The notes beneath the pieces are model-generated. The model saw only the letters and a list, made by a program, of their open reading frames with translations, made no database searches and was not told the DNA's origin. 64,000 bases of DNA from Sclerotinia nivalis (taxonomy: Eukaryota > Ascomycota > Leotiomycetes > Helotiales > Sclerotiniaceae). The translations under genes and the position numbers were made by a program. This document shows positions 35,170-45,457 of the stretch, piece after piece (the first letter of the stretch is position 1; every line of letters starts with the position of its first letter). Location: positions 434,001 through 498,000 of the forward strand of contig JAPEIS010000002.1 of the NCBI GenBank assembly GCA_029531795.1, read 5' to 3'.

Positions 35170-36151
35170 GATGAGATGTGGATGTGTAGGATGTGTAGGA
35201 TGTGATTAGGTGATGTAATGTATGGTTTAACACACAGCGGATACTCGTATACGTGAAGAAAAAAGTATATAGTGGTGAATCAAAAGTAGATTCGTCAAAT
35301 TTTTTAAAATTAGATTTTGAGAGAAAATAACTTAGCACAAGTTGTAGTTTTGTCTTATATGAGAGTCAAAAATTCGTAAACTTGGAAATTCATGCCAAAT
35401 TCTATGGAGCAAGCTTTCAAGCAACACAACTATGACATAACCGCTGCCTTCATTTTATCCTTGTAAGATGCAGGGACATTTTCTTTTATTTTGTCAAAAA
35501 TGAAGACCAAGAATCCTGGATAAGATGATTTATCGCAGGGATTTGTGGTGAAGGTGGAAGTTTCGACAAACATGTGGGTCATGAAAAGCTACAGGGCTGC
35601 AAGCAACCTTGAACCTAAACGATCAACTCAGCTCGAGTTCCGAGTCTAGAGGCACACAACTCTCAAAATCAAGGCTAAATGATACTCGAAACAGGTGCAC
35701 TTGTAAAAAACTCGATATTTCCAATTATCCGCACAGAAACTTTCCAGGCTTTTTTGGGCATAGAATTTCCAACAATCCCAGAAGCTCTGTACAACCAACA
35801 AATGAAGAAAGCCACCAGCCACGGATACTCTTTAAAGTAACCTCTCCTCAAGTGCTTATACCCAAATAATGCTTACGGTACTTATGACTTCACCCGCGTG
35901 ATATCATTTCTAGTCGTAATAGTGAAGGAATAACCCGACGTTCGACATGGGGCATGAAGAGATAAGTTGTGGCTGGTGAACAACTAAATCGCGATTTTTG
36001 TCCCACAGCACCTTTCTGACACGGAACTCAATTAAGCACTACTCTCGGACCCGCCCTCCACAAGACATTCCAGACAAACAACAATACGATAATACAGTAT
36101 ATCCAAGATAGCATTCAACCTTGGGACGACATATCAGAAGAGAATCACAGC
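35170..36151. other. Intergenic, no gene seen
   Basis: The first 60 bases repeat tgtaggatgtg and form the minus-strand gene's leader. The rest has only short frames with no features. Confidence 0.4.
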
Positions 36152-36850
36152 ATGGCATTATTCTTAATGTTCGTAAACGCGATACCGACGGTGATTGGTA
36201 CCGCTGAAGCACTGGATGTGCAGAAAAAGGAGGATTTGGCTCAGAAGCACAAAGCAAAGTTCTTTATGACAGCAGATTTTGCTTTGGATGGGAAACCTGC
36301 CCACGAGAAGGAAGCACAAGTCGTTCTACGCGATAATAGGGTATGTACATCGAGTTACCATTTTTTTGCTGTGGAGGACTGTGGTGAAAGAAGAGGGATG
36401 CTAATTTTGAACTATCCGCAGATGTATCTAAATCACCCAGATGCGCCGAAAGAAGGACACCGATTTTGCGGGTACTATTTCATGTATCCAGGCACCGAAG
36501 AACATGGATTGGTTTCGACGATCCAAGATAATCCTCCGATGCTAAATTGGATATACGTCGACTCCAATACTCTCGAGGTACGATATGGTGGTCGGGGAGA
36601 TACAGTGGGAAATTTAGCACATCCATGGGAATGGTCGGAGGATGAAGTGAATTTGACATTGGAAGAAGATGAGGGATTTGTTGCGGTGGAAGTTGAGCCT
36701 GGATTATGGCAAATATATTTTGATAGGAACGGGGATTTCTCCGGTCTGCCCAAAGGAAAGAAAATTCAAGAAGTTTGTTTGCTTAGACGGATGATGTGTG
36801 GCTGGAATAGTCAACTTGTACCAGCCGATAAGAAAAAGGAGGGGGGTTGA
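36152..36850 (+). CDS. Conserved-looking hypothetical protein with a frame-preserving intron
   Basis: ATG at 36152 starts MALFLMFVNAIPTVIGTAEA, which could be a signal or membrane segment, followed by VQKKEDLAQKHKAKFFMTAD. A gtatgt...ctaat...ccgcag intron fits exactly at 36341-36421 (81 nt, 27 codons, no stop), giving DNR-MYLNHPD and a 205-residue product. Retention would give 232 residues. The rest is globular: HRFCGYYFMYPGTEEHGLVS, NWIYVDSNTLEVRYGGRGDT, LAHPWEWSEDEVNLTLEEDE, GLWQIYFDRNGDFSG. I do not recognise the family. Confidence 0.7.
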   Translation: MALFLMFVNAIPTVIGTAEALDVQKKEDLAQKHKAKFFMTADFALDGKPAHEKEAQVVLRDNRVCTSSYHFFAVEDCGERRGMLILNYPQMYLNHPDAPKEGHRFCGYYFMYPGTEEHGLVSTIQDNPPMLNWIYVDSNTLEVRYGGRGDTVGNLAHPWEWSEDEVNLTLEEDEGFVAVEVEPGLWQIYFDRNGDFSGLPKGKKIQEVCLLRRMMCGWNSQLVPADKKKEGG

Positions 36851-37491
36851 TAATTCAATGTTAGAAATAATATAAAAATCCAAATATCATGATACCCCGC
36901 CTGAAGTCTTCCCATATGTACTGTACAAGCCAGACCTAAGCTCATGCTACAGCACGCACGAGACTTGACAAAATCATCTTCTCGAAAGATCAAACCCGTG
37001 CAAAAATTCAAAATAATAAATTAACATGCAGTATGACGAAATCCTACTTCTTCCAATCAAGAATATGGGGAAACATCAATCGAGGATGCCTGTAAATGCC
37101 TGTAGCAGACCCACTGGGATCAATATATTTCCCCAGCCACAGTACAATTGCCAACTTTGACACTGCATGGATACCAAAAACTTGTTAACGACGGGCCTGA
37201 AGAAATTGGCTACAGGCTATTACCCCGAAAAACAAGAAAACGCCTTTCGGCGGCAAGGGGGTCTGCATCAAATGGATGATGACGTGGAATCAGAGCAAGC
37301 AGGTTCGATCATCTAGAAATCCACTCAGTCTTTCTTTTAAAGAACACAGGTTCGAATCACTCATGTTCTGATACTCCTCATTCAAAAAATATTCCTCTAT
37401 CATCTTGTCCTTTTAGGATAATTCTACCCCCTCTTTTTAGTTTCAACACCCATTCATACAGAGGTCTCCTTCGTAGAGTCCTACCTCGACA
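36851..37491. other. Intergenic, no gene seen
   Basis: Two B-box-like sequences (ggttcgatc near 37301, ggttcgaatc near 37351) occur but no complete tRNA fold. The last 150 bases are a pyrimidine-rich promoter and leader. Confidence 0.4.
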
Positions 37492-38054
37492 ATGGCTAGC
37501 CAAGCCGCGTCGAAGCCAAAGGCTGCCACCAAAACTGCCACGAAAGGCAAGAAAGCTCCCCCAAAGAAGAGACAGCCAGAGCCTGAATCGGAATCTGAAA
37601 CCGAAACCGACTCCGATGACTACAGCTCTGAAGAATCAGAAGAAGAAGCACCACCTCCACGTCGACAAGCAAAGCAAAAGCAACAGAAACAAGGAGGTGG
37701 TGGTGGACCACTCGGTGGTGTCGGTGATATGGTTCCTTTAGGTCAAGCTACCGATACCGTCGGTGGCCTTGCCGGTCAAGCTGGAAACACACTTGGCAAC
37801 GTAGCTGGTGGTGTACTCGGTGGTGGTGAAAAGAAGGGAGACGATAAGGAGGATACACTGAGATTACGGCTGGATTTGAATCTCGAGGTAGAGATTACAC
37901 TGAAAGCGAAGATTCATGGTGACCTAGAATTGGCACTATTGTAAGTTGACACCGCCTTTATTATTTCTTCAACCCCTCCTGTTCTGACGATGGTAAAAGG
38001 GATACTGGTGGATAAACATCTCTTACACGAGTATTTGTTTGCAGAAACGGTTAA
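37492..38054 (+). CDS. Low-complexity protein with conserved LRLDLNLE...KAKIHGDL C-terminus
   Basis: MASQAASKPKAATKTATKGK begins a Lys/Ala-rich head, then an acidic Ser/Glu block (ESESETETDSDDYSSEESEE), a Gly-rich middle (GGVGDMVPLGQATDTVGG, AGNTLGNVAGGVLGGG) and the end TLRLRLDLNLEVEITLKAKI, HGDLELALL. A gtaagt donor directly after ALL and a ttgcag acceptor give a short last exon ending NG at 38054; without splicing the frame stops at 37944. The same exon position and nearly the same motif occur in the minus-strand gene at 34276, so the two are paralogues that share only the tail. Role unknown. Confidence 0.7.
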
Positions 38055-39712
38055 TAATGTCGTCCGCCCGTTCCAGCTTGATGTAATCACCACTTAACGT
38101 ATGGTCTGATTTTCATTAACTTCGAATATTTTCACGTTTCTAACTTGTGAAAAGTCTTCCTTGAGGACAAAACTTGGTTTAGAAACTTCTGCTAACGAGT
38201 TCACTTTTTGCAGGAACTAATTGGCTTTTCGATTTCTTTCATGTTGGGAATAGAATCTTGGATTCTTCGGAGTGGCACATGGGAGGACCGGGTTCTGATG
38301 TTATGAAGGAGTTCTTTGAGTGCATGGAGAAATGGGAGAATGGGAGAATGGGATCGGTTTTGACATGTTCGACATGTATATATACCCATTCTCTAAAGTG
38401 GGAATTTTTAATGCCTGAATGACTTTTCCAACATACTTGAAAGCTATTTGATGTGACCATGTATGATGATGTAGCTCTTTGGATTCCGAGGTTGTGTGAC
38501 GTCTTTGATGATACCCCTTTGTACTTTGGAGGAAGTGAATCAACCGGAGGTGTTAATTGCAATGAATTCGCTTGCTGCATTCCTTCCGAAGTCCATTGAA
38601 GAGTCGATGCAGAGGAGTGAAACCTGGGAAGTGGAGCATCGCGGACACTGCACTTCCCGCCAAATGTGTATGTATTGGCAACCACTTCGATCATAAATGT
38701 AGTAAAGTTTAGAGCTAAGTTCCAGCGAAAGCTTCCCAATTTCTCATATGAGAAGAATGAATTCAAGGAAAAAAATCCTGTATGGAAGAATGGAAATATA
38801 TAAAATCCACTCACCGAGGTGGTCGCGCCTGCAAGCTGTAACTCCACCCCCTGGAGTAGAATTCACTCAAGTCCATGAATTTTTGATTCAAGACTTCGAT
38901 TGTTGTTGAAAATACACCAGGGAAAACTAAAAACCTTTTTCTGGTAAACTGATGCGCAAGCAGACTTCTTGAGATAGATGTCATATAGTTTTTATTGTGC
39001 AAAGAAAGGGGTACAAAGTAAGGGATGGAGTCTGCACCTGACTCGACTCAACTCTAATCTCACGCTATAACTTAGTGTGTCTAACACCCTAAAAACTCCT
39101 CGGTCGCAAACTTTCACAACTTTACACTTCATTAAATTAGTAAACCACAAAAGCATTCACGACCACTGATTGGAAATGCTGCTGATTTATCTATCCCAAT
39201 ATCAAGTAGTCTTGATCAAGGAATCTCATTTACCATGGAAAAGTAATTGACTTCAGTCTTTTCTTCGGAAAAGTACATATGCAGATCCCGCTTTTGGGGA
39301 CAAACGAATTCATCGTGCCGTATGCAAAGTCGTGGTGAATGGGTAATTGATATCCTGGTATGAAAGTATTCATCCGGACAAACAAAACATTAGTGTAGAC
39401 ATCCAAAGAAATGGGCCAAAGCATCTGCATGAGCATGAACTTATCTGATCAGCAAGGCTGTTCAGCTATCATGGGTTTGCAGATAATGCAAAAACAAACA
39501 TCAATACTTGATGATAAGTCACAGTTGATGGGTAGCCACTGATTTTCTGCATGAGATAATTCCATTACTGTAGTAACAAGCTAATGAACATGAACAAACG
39601 CACTGAGCCCATCGCATCATCCTTTCCTTCAGTGTCCAAGCAAGTTAAATCAATCGAAAACGCACTTGTAAAAAAGCACCTGTTTCTTGGTTCTCATAGT
39701 GCCACTCATTGA
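38055..39712. other. Intergenic region with doubtful open frames
   Basis: A 202-codon minus-strand frame at 38239-38847 has no domain, no typical leader and an amino-acid make-up not seen in neighbours. It may be chance. Nothing else is supported. Confidence 0.4.
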
Positions 39713-40357
39713 TCATGCTTCCATATCTCCATTGAAGTTACATCCGGAGTCGACCACAGCCCCGCCACTCGCGATAGTTTCCTCGGTGTATTCAGTTCCC
39801 TGAGTCTCATCATTCTCAATTTGCTCTTCATCCTTGACGTCAGCCTTGATCTCGTCTTCCTCTTCTTCTTCTTCGTCGCTCGTAAGTGCCTAAAAATACC
39901 GAGTCAGTAAGCATCCAAAATATAGTTAGACATCAGTTGTGCTCACCTCCTTAATCCGGGACCTAGTTTTGGCCTTCCTGCTTGGAAGACTTCGTGCAGG
40001 TGTCGCAGGGGTAATTTTCTTATTCTCTTCCTTGTCGTCGTCTTCGTCTTCGTCTTCGTCATCGCTGTCTATTCCAAATTTCGAGCGCTTTTGCTTCTTC
40101 TTATGACTTCCTTTGGGAGCTTTGCTTTTCGTTGGTGATTGTCTTTTCTTTGGCGTTGCTGGCGGAGAGGCAGTGCCGTTCCCATTTGGTTCCTGGTTGA
40201 AGGTGGGCAGTGTTTTTTTGAATCGCGTCCACCGCATCTGAGCAGCTGACTTGGTGGGAACACTGACATCCTTCGCAACTTTGTCCCAGTCGATATGGCC
40301 GATGTTGACTTGATTGAGGATGGAAGCCAGTAGCTTCTTTTCTGCATCGCTAGACAT
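39713..40357 (-). CDS. Myb/SANT-like paralogue 1 of the array
   Basis: Exon 1 (39947-40357) and exon 2 (39713-39889) are joined by a 57-nt intron (gtgagc...tttttag), giving 195 residues. Residues 5-50 are the array domain: KKLLASILNQVNIGHIDWDK, VAKDVSVPTK, SAAQMRWTRFKK, three predicted helices with the conserved W-R-F/Y-K end. Residues 60-95 form a Lys-rich linker (PTKSKAPKGSHKKKQKRSK, nuclear-localisation-like). Two acidic blocks follow, DSDDEDEDEDDDKEEN and TSDEEEEEEDEIK, and the end is GDMEA. The domain resembles fungal Myb-like DNA-binding domains; a nuclear, chromatin- or DNA-binding role is inferred. Confidence 0.8.
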
Positions 40358-40673
40358 GGTTGATTCCGAATGTAAAACTGTGTTCTGGAAATATGGATAA
40401 ATGTGAAGTGACCGTTGATGAATAGAATCTAAGGACGGATTACGGATATATATGTATTTACCACATTGAAATCCCCCGGTGGGATCGAAGAAGTAATTTA
40501 CCAGCTGAATTATCTATCTACCTAAAATTGACAAGGCCGAAGTCGTCATCAAATGGAAACAATAAACATTTGCAAGCACCCGCTTGGACACCAGTTTCCC
40601 CATCAACCTCCTCGACATTAACCAGCCGTTCCAGTTATCATTTTCCTGCGCATAAACGTGCTCTGCATTTGTC

Positions 40674-41042
40674 CTACTCTGGCTCATCCTCATCCTCATC
40701 CTCATCCTTGATCAACTTTCTTTTCTTCGACCCAGCCTTTTTTCCTCCGTTTGCAGTCCCTGCTGCCTTCCCTATCTTCTTCCCATTCCCTGCATTTGGC
40801 TCAGACTTTATGTCGGTCTCCGCATCATCACCGGATTCGTTCTTGGCCGACTTTCCTGAGACAAGACCATTCTTTTGCTTATATCTGGACCAACGCTTGC
40901 TCGCAGCGCCCTTCGGATTCTTGCCGCCAACGATGCCGAGGTCTTGAGCTAATTGATCGAAATTCAAACTGATATTGGCAAGGTCAATTTGTTTAAATAC
41001 GGCTTGGAGAAGCTTTTGGTCTTCGGTCGATTCGGTAGACAT
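40674..41042 (-). CDS. Myb/SANT-like paralogue 2 of the array
   Basis: A single exon of 122 residues. Domain at residues 7-56: DQKLLQAVFKQIDLANISLN, FDQLAQDLGIVGG, KGAASKRWSRYKQK. It has a short insertion (GGKNP) before the third helix compared with its neighbours. The remainder is Lys/Gly-rich (GKKAGSKKRKLIKDEDE) with an acidic end. It is the shortest intact copy. Confidence 0.75.
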   Translation of the reverse strand: MSTESTEDQKLLQAVFKQIDLANISLNFDQLAQDLGIVGGKNPKGAASKRWSRYKQKNGLVSGKSAKNESGDDAETDIKSEPNAGNGKKIGKAAGTANGGKKAGSKKRKLIKDEDEDEDEPE

Positions 41043-41336
41043 TGTGAGAGAGTTGGGACTTGTATCTGGACCTGTGTCTGGACCTGAGACTGTGAGTTAA
41101 AGTAGTAAGGCTTGAGCGGAAACAGGATAGTACTGACTGTGTATATGATTTTTGCAACTGCGGTTGTTGTTTGGGAGACCTTAGATGAAGGAAGATATAC
41201 ATTCATATAAATATACAAGGCAGTGAAGACATTGTTACAGGGATATTGGACTATAATAATTTTCATTGCTTATTATGTCTCTCCTCATGCAAATTTAGCG
41301 CATTCCAAGACAAATAAAAAGTGTGGCTGCAGGGTT

Positions 41337-41882
41337 TCAAGCCTCGTCTCTTGATAACAATCCATCTAGTTCATTTCCATCCTCCCCGATCTGCAGCCAT
41401 TCTATGCCATCCTCAAATTGATCATTCTCATGCTTGACATTCCCATCCGGTCCATCCAAATGTCCCTTGTCTTTGTTTGTCCCTTTGCCCAGGCCCGGTT
41501 TGGAAGTAGCTGCATTCAAGGACATGGCGATCGATCTGTCAATTTTCTTGCGCTGAGCAGGTGGCTCATCTGATCCTTCCTTCGCGGCTGCCCGCTTCCG
41601 TCCTCCTTTCTTGCCATTCTTTTGCTTATCGATTACGGCGGCTGCCTGTCCAACACCCAACCTATCATTTGCTGCCTGTTCCACTTTCAATCTATCCTCG
41701 TTGTTTCTGAAAAGTTTTGTCTTGAATCGGTGCCAGCGTACTGCTGCGGTTCCGGGTATAATTCCAAGAGCTTCGCCCAATTTACGGTTGTCGACGGGAG
41801 GAAGAGGGTCCCACTGGCTGAGCACGGCGATGAGGAGTTTTTCGTCATGGCTCTTTTCAGATCGGTTGACTTTTGGAGGCAT
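41337..41882 (-). CDS. Myb/SANT-like paralogue 3 of the array
   Basis: The ATG at 41882 (MPPKVNRSEKSHDEKLL) is chosen over an upstream in-frame ATG at 41948 because MPPK/MP starts recur in the family. 181 residues. Domain: EKLLIAVLSQWDPLPPVDNR, KLGEALGIIPG, TAAVRWHRFKTKL. A basic linker follows (NGKKGGRKRAAAKEGSDE), and the acidic end is LDGLLSRDEA. The array-typical Ala-Ala/Val-Arg-Trp helix 3 is intact. Confidence 0.75.
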   Translation of the reverse strand: MPPKVNRSEKSHDEKLLIAVLSQWDPLPPVDNRKLGEALGIIPGTAAVRWHRFKTKLFRNNEDRLKVEQAANDRLGVGQAAAVIDKQKNGKKGGRKRAAAKEGSDEPPAQRKKIDRSIAMSLNAATSKPGLGKGTNKDKGHLDGPDGNVKHENDQFEDGIEWLQIGEDGNELDGLLSRDEA

Positions 41883-42148
41883 AGTTGTCGTTTGTTGTAA
41901 TTTTGCGATGGCCACGAAAGTAATGGTGTTTTTGGGAGATGGATGCACAAAGCTCTGTGTGGAATGTTTTGATGATGGTAATTTTTCGGGGCGAGGGAGA
42001 CGTGTGTGAAAGGGAGAATTACAAGTATATCAGAGGTTTTACAGTCTCAATATAAATACCGAAGATAAGGCTGGTTTCTAGGTGATTCCTCATTCATACA
42101 TGCATCTGCCTATTTGAGAAATCCATGCATCCCAACCCTGCGCGAACC

Positions 42149-42655
42149 TTAAGCCTCATCGTCCGACCAACCCATTTCATTGTACGGCCATCCAAACACC
42201 CCTTGTCTTATCTCAATTACTTCATTGTCGTTTTCTGGAGATGTAGTCGAATTTTCAGCTGGCTCGTTCGCCGCATGTACTGCCACATTCCTTTCCTCCA
42301 CTGGCTCCCTCTCGACAGTCGTTTGAACGTGTTTCCGTGTCGCCTCCAGCCTCGCCTTAAATCTCGACCAACGCATCGATGCTGCTGCATAATTGATGCC
42401 AAGTTCACTGCCAAGCCGATAATAATCGACATTGGGTAAACGTCTCTCTTGGTTGAGAATAGCGATGAGGAGCTCCAAGTCGGCGTTTGTCGGTGCACCG
42501 TTCGCACCGAGCCTTTCATTGAGTCGCGTACGGCGCATACCTACCGCTCCGGGTCTAATGCCGAGATCTGCACCTAGCATGTTGTTGTCTAGCCTAGAAG
42601 ATTCCCATTGGCGAAATACCCCGATAAGAAGTTTGGTGTCGTCTTTTCGTGTCAT
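42149..42655 (-). CDS. Myb/SANT-like paralogue 4, two tandem domains
   Basis: A single exon of 168 residues. Domain 1 (3-50): DTKLLIGVFRQWESSRLDNN, MLGADLGIRPGAVGMRRTRLNE; here the helix-3 Trp is replaced by Arg (MRRTRL). Domain 2 (54-103): DLELLIAILNQERRLPNVDY, YRLGSELGINYAAASMRWSRF, with the Trp intact. The tail is acidic and ends GWSDDEA. Loss of the Trp in the first copy suggests it no longer folds or binds in the same way. Confidence 0.75.
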   Translation of the reverse strand: MTRKDDTKLLIGVFRQWESSRLDNNMLGADLGIRPGAVGMRRTRLNERLGANGAPTNADLELLIAILNQERRLPNVDYYRLGSELGINYAAASMRWSRFKARLEATRKHVQTTVEREPVEERNVAVHAANEPAENSTTSPENDNEVIEIRQGVFGWPYNEMGWSDDEA

Positions 42656-42912
42656 TGCGCTAGATGTTGTGGATGTTTAATCTGATTGTTTGCAGGTGGT
42701 TGATGGAGACGCAGAGTTATTGGCAGGAGTTAATCTTCACGTTATTCATATGTCAGGTCAAAGGCTAAATCAGAGTTGGTTCCAGGTAGTTCAATAATCA
42801 GCTAATCAACTAATAACCACTGTACTCCTGAAGACTCTTTGCAGTTGCCGACTATCCCAGTGATGACCGCGAAATTCTAGTAAACTCCATTCTTTCATAC
42901 CATGCATTGTCC

Positions 42913-43435
42913 CTAAACCGCATCCAAATCTTCAAAGACGTTGAATGAGGAACCTACTTCTCCATCCATGAACTTCTCTTCTTGGCCAGATTCATCAGAG
43001 ACATCCTTCTTGAACTTTCCATTAGCTTCACCAGCCTTCTTTCGTGTGGCACCTGACTTTTGCTTCTTAGTAGGAGAAGTTACATCAGCCATTTCCTCGT
43101 CGTTACCCTCGAAACCTGCCTCGTCTTTATTGCGCTTCTGATTTTTGTCACCAGCAGTGATCTTCAAATCTCCAAACTTTCCTTCCTTAATTTTTGCCGT
43201 CAATCGAGCCCACTAATAGATCAGAAATCAGTAATTGTCTCTTATAAAACTGTGAATTCCAAGAGTAAATAAAACTTACACGAACGCGAGCAGCATTTGG
43301 AGTGGGGAGTCCTAGATCTTCGGCCAACTTGGCATTGTTCAGCGCGGGGAATTTGTTGTCGTCTGAGGCAAATTGGCTGAGAGCGGCGATGAGGCATTTC
43401 TCATTGTCGGACAAGGTTGCGGGAGCCGGCGCCAT
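42913..43435 (-). CDS. Myb/SANT-like paralogue 5 of the array
   Basis: Exon 1 (43280-43435) and exon 2 (42913-43212) with a 67-nt intron (gtaagt...tattag) that splits helix 3: PNAARVR|WARLTAKIKEGKFGD. 151 residues from the ATG at 43435 (MAPAPATLSDNEKCLIAALS). The start at 43450 would add five residues. The linker is Lys-rich (SPTKKQKSGATRKKAGEANG) and the end acidic (VFEDLDAV). The unspliced frame stops early, so the intron is needed for an intact domain. Confidence 0.75.
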
Positions 43436-43982
43436 TCTGTTTGGCTTCATAGCAGTGATAAAAGGTATTTCCGTGTTTTTGAATTGTCTTTTGTGGAAAC
43501 GTCTTGGATGAGGAAGTTATATGATTGTACAAGTTCGTTCAAAAGAGAGTGAGATTGTACAGATTTGTAGTAGCTTGTCCGAAAGGTGAGCAATGGAATT
43601 TTAGGATTCAAAGAGGCTGGCTCGGATAGTATGATAGTACAAAGAAGCTAGTCCTATTTCGGTATATTGAGGGTATCTCATATGATGACTCGCTGCATCT
43701 GTATATGCTTTACTGTTCACTGCTGATATGGTAGTCTGAATGACCTCAGTCTCTAATCACGCTCTTTTCTTTCCGCTATGAGAGACATCATGCAAACAAA
43801 AAATTTCACAATAAACATCATGACCGTTCAAAACATCTCAATTCTCTAGGGCATCTTCATGTTTACTTCGCCGGTTGAACCAGATTTTGCTTTCCCGAAT
43901 ACACTCCTTCATAAAATCCCCGAAAGCAAGCATTCGCATCCCTGTACCTCCCTGCAATCCCGGTTTTCCTGTCCGCACAATC

Positions 43983-44440
43983 TCAGACCTGATCATCATC
44001 CCAGTCTTGTTCATTGTTCTCCGCTTTCACAGCCTTCTCCTTACTCTTTCCCTTGCCTGCCTTCTTCACACCCCTGTTTCAACAAGATTAGCATTCTTCA
44101 CTTTCAAAAGCACCGGGATAGATACTGACTTGGCTTTCTTGGGAGAGGATAACATAGGCTCGTCCGCCCCAACTGGTACTTCGACTGCCGGTCGTTTCTT
44201 ATCTTCAGCTTCCTTGGGATCCCTATCAACAATGATGTCTCCCATATCTCCGTAGTCTCCATTTCTGATTTTCCTCGTGAGTATGCCCCATTTATTTTTG
44301 CAAGCGATCCGAGTGTCGAAGCCGAGAGTTTTTGCCAACTCAGAATGATTTGGTGGAGGAAAAGTTTTGTTGTCCGGAGCGTATTGAGATAGTACTCCAA
44401 CGAGCAGTTTGAGGTCTTCTGTAGTCAGGACTGCAGGCAT
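43983..44440 (-). CDS. Myb/SANT-like paralogue 6 of the array
   Basis: Exon 1 (44130-44440) carries the domain: LKLLVGVLSQYAPDNKTFPP, PNHSELAKTLGFDT, RIACKNKWGILTRKIRNG. Helix 3 keeps the Trp as KNKWGIL. An intron with donor gtcagt and acceptor aacag (44074-44129) leads to exon 2 (43983-44073), a Lys-rich and acidic tail (KKAGKGKSKEKAVKAENN) ending DWDDDQV. 133 residues. Without splicing the frame ends at 44066 with a hydrophobic tail unlike any neighbour, so the spliced form is preferred. Confidence 0.7.
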
Positions 44441-44818
44441 GATGTATGGATGAATGGATGAATGGATGGATTTGGTCGAGTTGAGTGTTCGGATATCTTG
44501 ATGTGATTGTTTTGGGACTAGAGGGACGAAAGTATCGTGTTATTTTGAAGTTGGGATTTAGATTGAGAATGAGAAAAATAACAGATATCCGGAGATTTCT
44601 ACACAATGAATACTACCATCACTTTTCGAATTGTTTCGCATATTATTCTTCATTCATCCATATGCATCCGCATACTTTCCATCGCATTAACTAGGCTTGT
44701 CTAGAAACACATTTGCTTTTCCAAGGATTTCCAGCCACTGATGCAACTCTCCGACACTCCCGCCTTTCAAATCTTTGTTTCTTTATAGGCCCGACCTTCA
44801 ATTCCTGCAACAGAACCT

Positions 44819-45259
44819 TCAAGCCTCATCATGCAGATACCAGTCTTGGTCGTCCATAGAACCAAACTCTGACTCGGCAATTTCTCCATTCGATTCTTTG
44901 TCAACTTTTTCTTTTCCCGCCTTGCCAATTCCTTTTCTCGGACCGCATTTGGCGACACGTTTGATAGGAGAAGACTCAGAGTCATCTTCGATTACGATCG
45001 GTTCGTCAGCCGCTCGTTTTTGCACCGGAGATTTTGGTCTCGCTGCTACATCGCGAATCTTGAGGCCCCCAAGGCCTCCTCTCTTGAGTTCGTTTCTGAG
45101 TCTTCTCCATACTCCTTGCGCGGAAGCATAATTGGGCAATCCGAGGTCTTTTGCAAGTCTGTTGTAATCAGGGGTGGGAAGAATGTCATTTTCGTTATTT
45201 GAGAATTGGGACAGGCCAGCGATGAGGATTTTGAATTTATCCTCGGTTGTTTGAGGCAT
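44819..45259 (-). CDS. Myb/SANT-like paralogue 7 of the array
   Basis: A single exon of 146 residues starting MPQTTEDKFKILIAGLSQFS. The domain continues NENDILPTPDYNRLAKDLGL, PNYASAQGVWRRLRNELKRG. Linker RPKSPVQKRAADEP and KCGPRKGIGKAGKEKVDK; end DQDWYLHDEA. It is closest to paralogues 5 and 6 in the extended loop between helices 1 and 2 (N/D-rich, then F/L-P-x-P/L). Confidence 0.75.
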   Translation of the reverse strand: MPQTTEDKFKILIAGLSQFSNNENDILPTPDYNRLAKDLGLPNYASAQGVWRRLRNELKRGGLGGLKIRDVAARPKSPVQKRAADEPIVIEDDSESSPIKRVAKCGPRKGIGKAGKEKVDKESNGEIAESEFGSMDDQDWYLHDEA

Positions 45260-45457
45260 GATGATGAAGTGATCGAGTGTGATGATGTGCTTGGCTTTGG
45301 TTTTGTGAGTTGGTATTTAGGATGGGATGAGGTGTAATTTGCAAGGTCAAGAGATTTCACATTGTTGATATACTTTTCATCACATCACATAAGATTTGCA
45401 AAGAATTCCGTTCAGAATCACCTAGAGATATGATTACTTTTCCTCGAATATCCCCTA

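Noticed and set aside
37280..37370. Possible tRNA, from two GGTTCGA B-box-like sequences
   Set aside because: No A box, acceptor stem or anticodon arm could be drawn.
38239..38847. 202-codon minus-strand frame
   Set aside because: No domain, no signal, no splice support; could not be told from chance.
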